Source: a virus
Reading direction: 5' to 3' (one strand)
Virus record (IMG/VR): IMGVR_UViG_3300021964_000544
Location: 1 to 23,690 of that record
Length of the DNA stretch: 23,690 nucleotides
Shown piece by piece: positions 21,328 to 23,690 of this stretch. Position 1 is the stretch's first letter. Each line of letters opens with the position of its first letter. A program made the translations under genes and the position numbers. A model generated the notes under the pieces. The model ran no database searches and was not told the origin of the DNA. It saw nothing but the letters and a program-made list of their open reading frames with translations.

Positions 21328-23000
21328 TAGTTAAATTCTATCGGTGCAAACCATTGGTTTGGCTTATCATTTGCCTCGTGATGCAATTGCGCACCTTTTG
21401 CCATTACCTCTGCCACAACGCCATCAATTTTATTTTTTGACTTTTCCTTGTTTGGCTTTTGGTTTCCGTTATGATCTATTTTCAAAATAGTATTGCTAAA
21501 CATCCATCTTTGAATAGGATTATTGTTGTGCTGGTTTAAGTGATTTAAAATGTCTACTTCCAATGCCTTGCATGGTGCAGTTAAATGGCCGATGCTTTGG
21601 TGCATAGGAATCAAAATGCCTTCGCCTAATTCGTCAAGCAAACTACTTGCCAAGTCAGATGCATTGTACCTATCATAAGCCAAAATTCGCAAATCATAAA
21701 TCTCGGCAAACTTTAGAATGTCTGCTTTAATTATTGCGTAATCTGTAACATTGCCCTCTGTAATAGTTAAAAAGCCATCTTGCTGCCATTGTGAATACAT
21801 CATTTGTTCGCTACCATTTCTGTTCTCCAATGCAATCTCTGGTAAATAGTATTTATAGATATTTTTAAAAGTGCCATCGTCTAAAGGAAACTTTAAAACC
21901 AATGCAGTAAAATCTCTAACCGATGCTAAATCCAAACCACCATAACAAGGCAAGCCAACCAAGTCATCTACATTGTAAGCTTCTTGCTCTTTCATATATT
22001 CTTGGTCACTTATCCAAACGGCCTCAGTATTGCACGCAATATTTAGATGCTTAGTTTTAAACTGAACGCCTTTCTGTGCATTGTTTTTTGCCAAGTCTAT
22101 TTTATCACTTAAACTACTTGGATAAACCGAAACCTTCCAATTTGGATTCGCTTTTATCCAGCTTGTTTCTTCTGTCCAATCATCCCCTTCATCAATAGTA
22201 TATATCATCGCAAAAACCGAATCATCTTTGACGTTGCCACTTAATACATCTTCTAAGTATTTACGCCTTTTGCTGAATGGACTGGCCAAACCACCGAATC
22301 CCTCTGTCGTTATCTTAAAAAGTATCGGCTGCATTCTTGCTCCCATTCCAGTTTCAAGTACATCAACTAAATCATCATTTTTATGAGCATGGTATTCATC
22401 AATTATTGCAAAGCTTGGGTTCATACCATCTTGACTTTCTGGCCTCCACTCTAACGGCCTAAAAAAGCCATCAGCATAAACAATCCTATTATTGTTGACT
22501 GAGGAAAAAACATTGCTTTCCTTGTTTAGTATTTCATGACTTCTTACTTGCGCTGCTGCTGCATTAAATACATATTTTGCTTGATCCAGTTTTGTCGCTG
22601 CTGAATAAATTTGTGGCGCACCTTCTCCATCTGCATAAAGCATAAAATTACCAATTGCCCCAGCTAAAGTGGACTTTGCATTTTTGCGAGGAACTGCAAT
22701 ATCAACGTACTTAAACCTTCTTCTTCCATTTGGCCTTAACCAACCGAACATATTTGCAATAATAAATATTTGCCACGATTCAAGTTTAAACTTTTGCCCA
22801 GCCCATTCGCCTTCTGTAAAACTTAGGTTTGAGATAAAATTTAACGGCTTTAACGCTGCCTCCTCACTAAAACTTATATCATCCCTTTGCAAGTCATCCA
22901 AGTGCCTTTGTACTGCTTGCTTAATATAGATGCACGATGGTATTTTGTCGCTAAGGACATCCTCGCAGTATTGGTTTAGTATTTCGGTTAGTTTACTCAA
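21327..23000 (-). CDS. terL: Terminase large subunit
   Basis: The product has 557 residues. ATPase motifs: Walker A-like VPRKNAKST (residues 103-111), Walker B with IIDEYH (D201, E202), and the coupling motif KITTEG (229-234). Nuclease acids appear as GGLDLAS (D356), AYDRYNA (D442) and KNKIDGVVA (D525), the RNase H-like set of headful and cos terminases. It powers DNA packaging and cuts concatemers. The start is TTG 23000, overlapping the small subunit stop as TTGA; no ATG exists nearby, so termination-reinitiation at a TTG is likely. Confidence 0.95.
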   Translation of the reverse strand: MSKLTEILNQYCEDVLSDKIPSCIYIKQAVQRHLDDLQRDDISFSEEAALKPLNFISNLSFTEGEWAGQKFKLESWQIFIIANMFGWLRPNGRRRFKYVDIAVPRKNAKSTLAGAIGNFMLYADGEGAPQIYSAATKLDQAKYVFNAAAAQVRSHEILNKESNVFSSVNNNRIVYADGFFRPLEWRPESQDGMNPSFAIIDEYHAHKNDDLVDVLETGMGARMQPILFKITTEGFGGLASPFSKRRKYLEDVLSGNVKDDSVFAMIYTIDEGDDWTEETSWIKANPNWKVSVYPSSLSDKIDLAKNNAQKGVQFKTKHLNIACNTEAVWISDQEYMKEQEAYNVDDLVGLPCYGGLDLASVRDFTALVLKFPLDDGTFKNIYKYYLPEIALENRNGSEQMMYSQWQQDGFLTITEGNVTDYAIIKADILKFAEIYDLRILAYDRYNASDLASSLLDELGEGILIPMHQSIGHLTAPCKALEVDILNHLNQHNNNPIQRWMFSNTILKIDHNGNQKPNKEKSKNKIDGVVAEVMAKGAQLHHEANDKPNQWFAPIEFN

Positions 23001-23461
23001 ATTCCGAATCCTTCATTCAACATTCCTTTTAAGGTTTTCTTTTCTTTTGGTGCTGCTGCAACTTTTGTTCTTGCTGCTGGTGTCATTCCAAATTCAATGC
23101 AAATCTTCATCACGCTTTTTAAGGCATCATTAGCAATTTTTAAATATGGGTTTGTCAAGGGCGAGCCATTTTTGCCTTTTGAAACCAAGCCCATTGAATT
23201 TATTTTCTTTATAGCATCAATATAAATAGAATAATCAATTGCCAATGCCGTAACTGCAACATCATCCATTGTAGTCATTAAACCTTGCTTGCTAAATTTA
23301 TCTACAAAGAATTGAAACATCTTTTTTTGATCGCCTTGCAAAAAGTCAGGTGCTTCAATATTTGAAATTAAAACTGGAGCAAGTTCATTCTCCAAAGTTC
23401 TGGACTTTTGTAAAGTGCCTTGTTGTTTTTTTGTTGCAGTTGGTTTTCTTGACCTACCCAT
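22997..23461 (-). CDS. terS: Terminase small subunit (P27 family)
   Basis: The 154-residue product matches P27-type small terminases: a basic N-terminus (GRSRKPTATKKQQGTLQKSR), a helical core with ALAIDYSIYIDAIKKI, the NPYLKIANDALKSVMKI helix and the hallmark EFGMTPAARTKV. It recognises phage DNA and recruits the large subunit. Its start overlaps the methyltransferase end by 8 bp, and it is coupled to the large subunit gene. Confidence 0.9.
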   Translation of the reverse strand: MGRSRKPTATKKQQGTLQKSRTLENELAPVLISNIEAPDFLQGDQKKMFQFFVDKFSKQGLMTTMDDVAVTALAIDYSIYIDAIKKINSMGLVSKGKNGSPLTNPYLKIANDALKSVMKICIEFGMTPAARTKVAAAPKEKKTLKGMLNEGFGI

Positions 23462-23690
23462 TTATACCCTCGTATATTTTGCCGTTGATTTTTACCTTTA
23501 AAGAATCATCAAGTTTTAACATTCTGTCTATTATAACTTGGCAATACTTTGGGTCAAGTTCCATTCCATAGCATTTACGTTTGAGCTGATGGGCTGCTAC
23601 CATTGTTGAGCCAGAACCGAGAAAAACATCCATTACTAAACCATTATCAGGACAACTGCTTTTTATAACTCTTTCACCTAATGGTATTGG
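23454..23690 (-). CDS. DNA methyltransferase (N6-adenine/N4-cytosine, beta-type order), C-terminal end
   Basis: The frame enters from the right edge and ends at TAG 23454, giving 78 residues. It contains the S-adenosylmethionine-binding motif MDVFLGSGSTMVAA (D-x-F-x-GSG-x-T) followed by RKCYGMELDPKYCQVIIDRM. In this class the catalytic DPPY-type motif lies upstream and the FxGxG motif comes near the C-terminus, so the missing part should hold the catalytic motif. The product probably methylates phage DNA, either against host restriction or to mark packaging sites; the recognition sequence cannot be seen. It directly precedes the small terminase gene. Confidence 0.85.
   Translation of the reverse strand, partial: PIPLGERVIKSSCPDNGLVMDVFLGSGSTMVAAHQLKRKCYGMELDPKYCQVIIDRMLKLDDSLKVKINGKIYEGING

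Noticed and set aside
1-23690. CRISPR array, tRNA genes or insertion sequences
   Set aside because: No regularly spaced repeats, no cloverleaf-like GC-rich segment and no transposase-like protein was seen.

Overview
The window is a block of a tailed, siphovirus-type bacteriophage (or prophage) of a Bacteroidota host, most likely Flavobacteriia-like. The DNA is clearly AT-rich. Most start codons sit behind A-rich leaders rather than Shine-Dalgarno sequences, and several intergenic regions carry the Bacteroidota -7 promoter box TAnnTTTG. Almost every gene is on the minus strand, so the biological order runs from position 23690 down to 1. No integrase, excisionase, tRNA, rRNA or CRISPR array was seen, so lifestyle cannot be decided here.

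Late region, read right to left (23690 to 6056): the C-terminal end of a DNA methyltransferase; P27-type small and large terminase; a small gene of unknown function; a two-gene module (unknown 67-residue protein plus a 41-residue ribbon-helix-helix regulator) behind its own promoter, with a perfect palindrome over the -33 region; portal; S78 prohead protease; HK97-fold major capsid protein followed by a likely terminator; head-tail connector, head closure and gp10-like proteins; major tail protein; two tail-assembly-chaperone frames joined by a -1 slippery site; tail terminator (DUF3168-like); tape measure; a 980-residue tail-tip/receptor-binding candidate; two small proteins of unknown function; two small membrane proteins (holin candidates); a GH108 endolysin; and a metallophosphoesterase.

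A plus-strand pair (5111 to 6072) encodes a membrane-anchored coiled-coil protein and an exported lytic transglycosylase-like protein. It runs tail to tail with the metallophosphoesterase gene and head to head with the early operon.

Early/replication region, read right to left (5035 to 1): a 44-residue protein, an orphan DnaA domain-IV protein, several small unknown genes, a Rad52-like annealing protein with a YqaJ/lambda-type exonuclease (a two-component recombination pair), a replication-initiator-like protein, and the zinc-ribbon start of a primase or primase-helicase.

The most unusual signal is a pair of near-identical, GC-rich hairpins (2789-2817 and 3283-3311) placed 9-11 nt upstream of two different early start codons. 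The only stem difference between the copies is a compensated base-pair change, which points to a conserved RNA structure. Other strong observations are the chaperone frameshift site, the promoter-embedded palindrome next to the ribbon-helix-helix gene, a shared AGGAG ribosome-binding site that supports a TTG start, and TAnnTTTG boxes almost touching three start codons.
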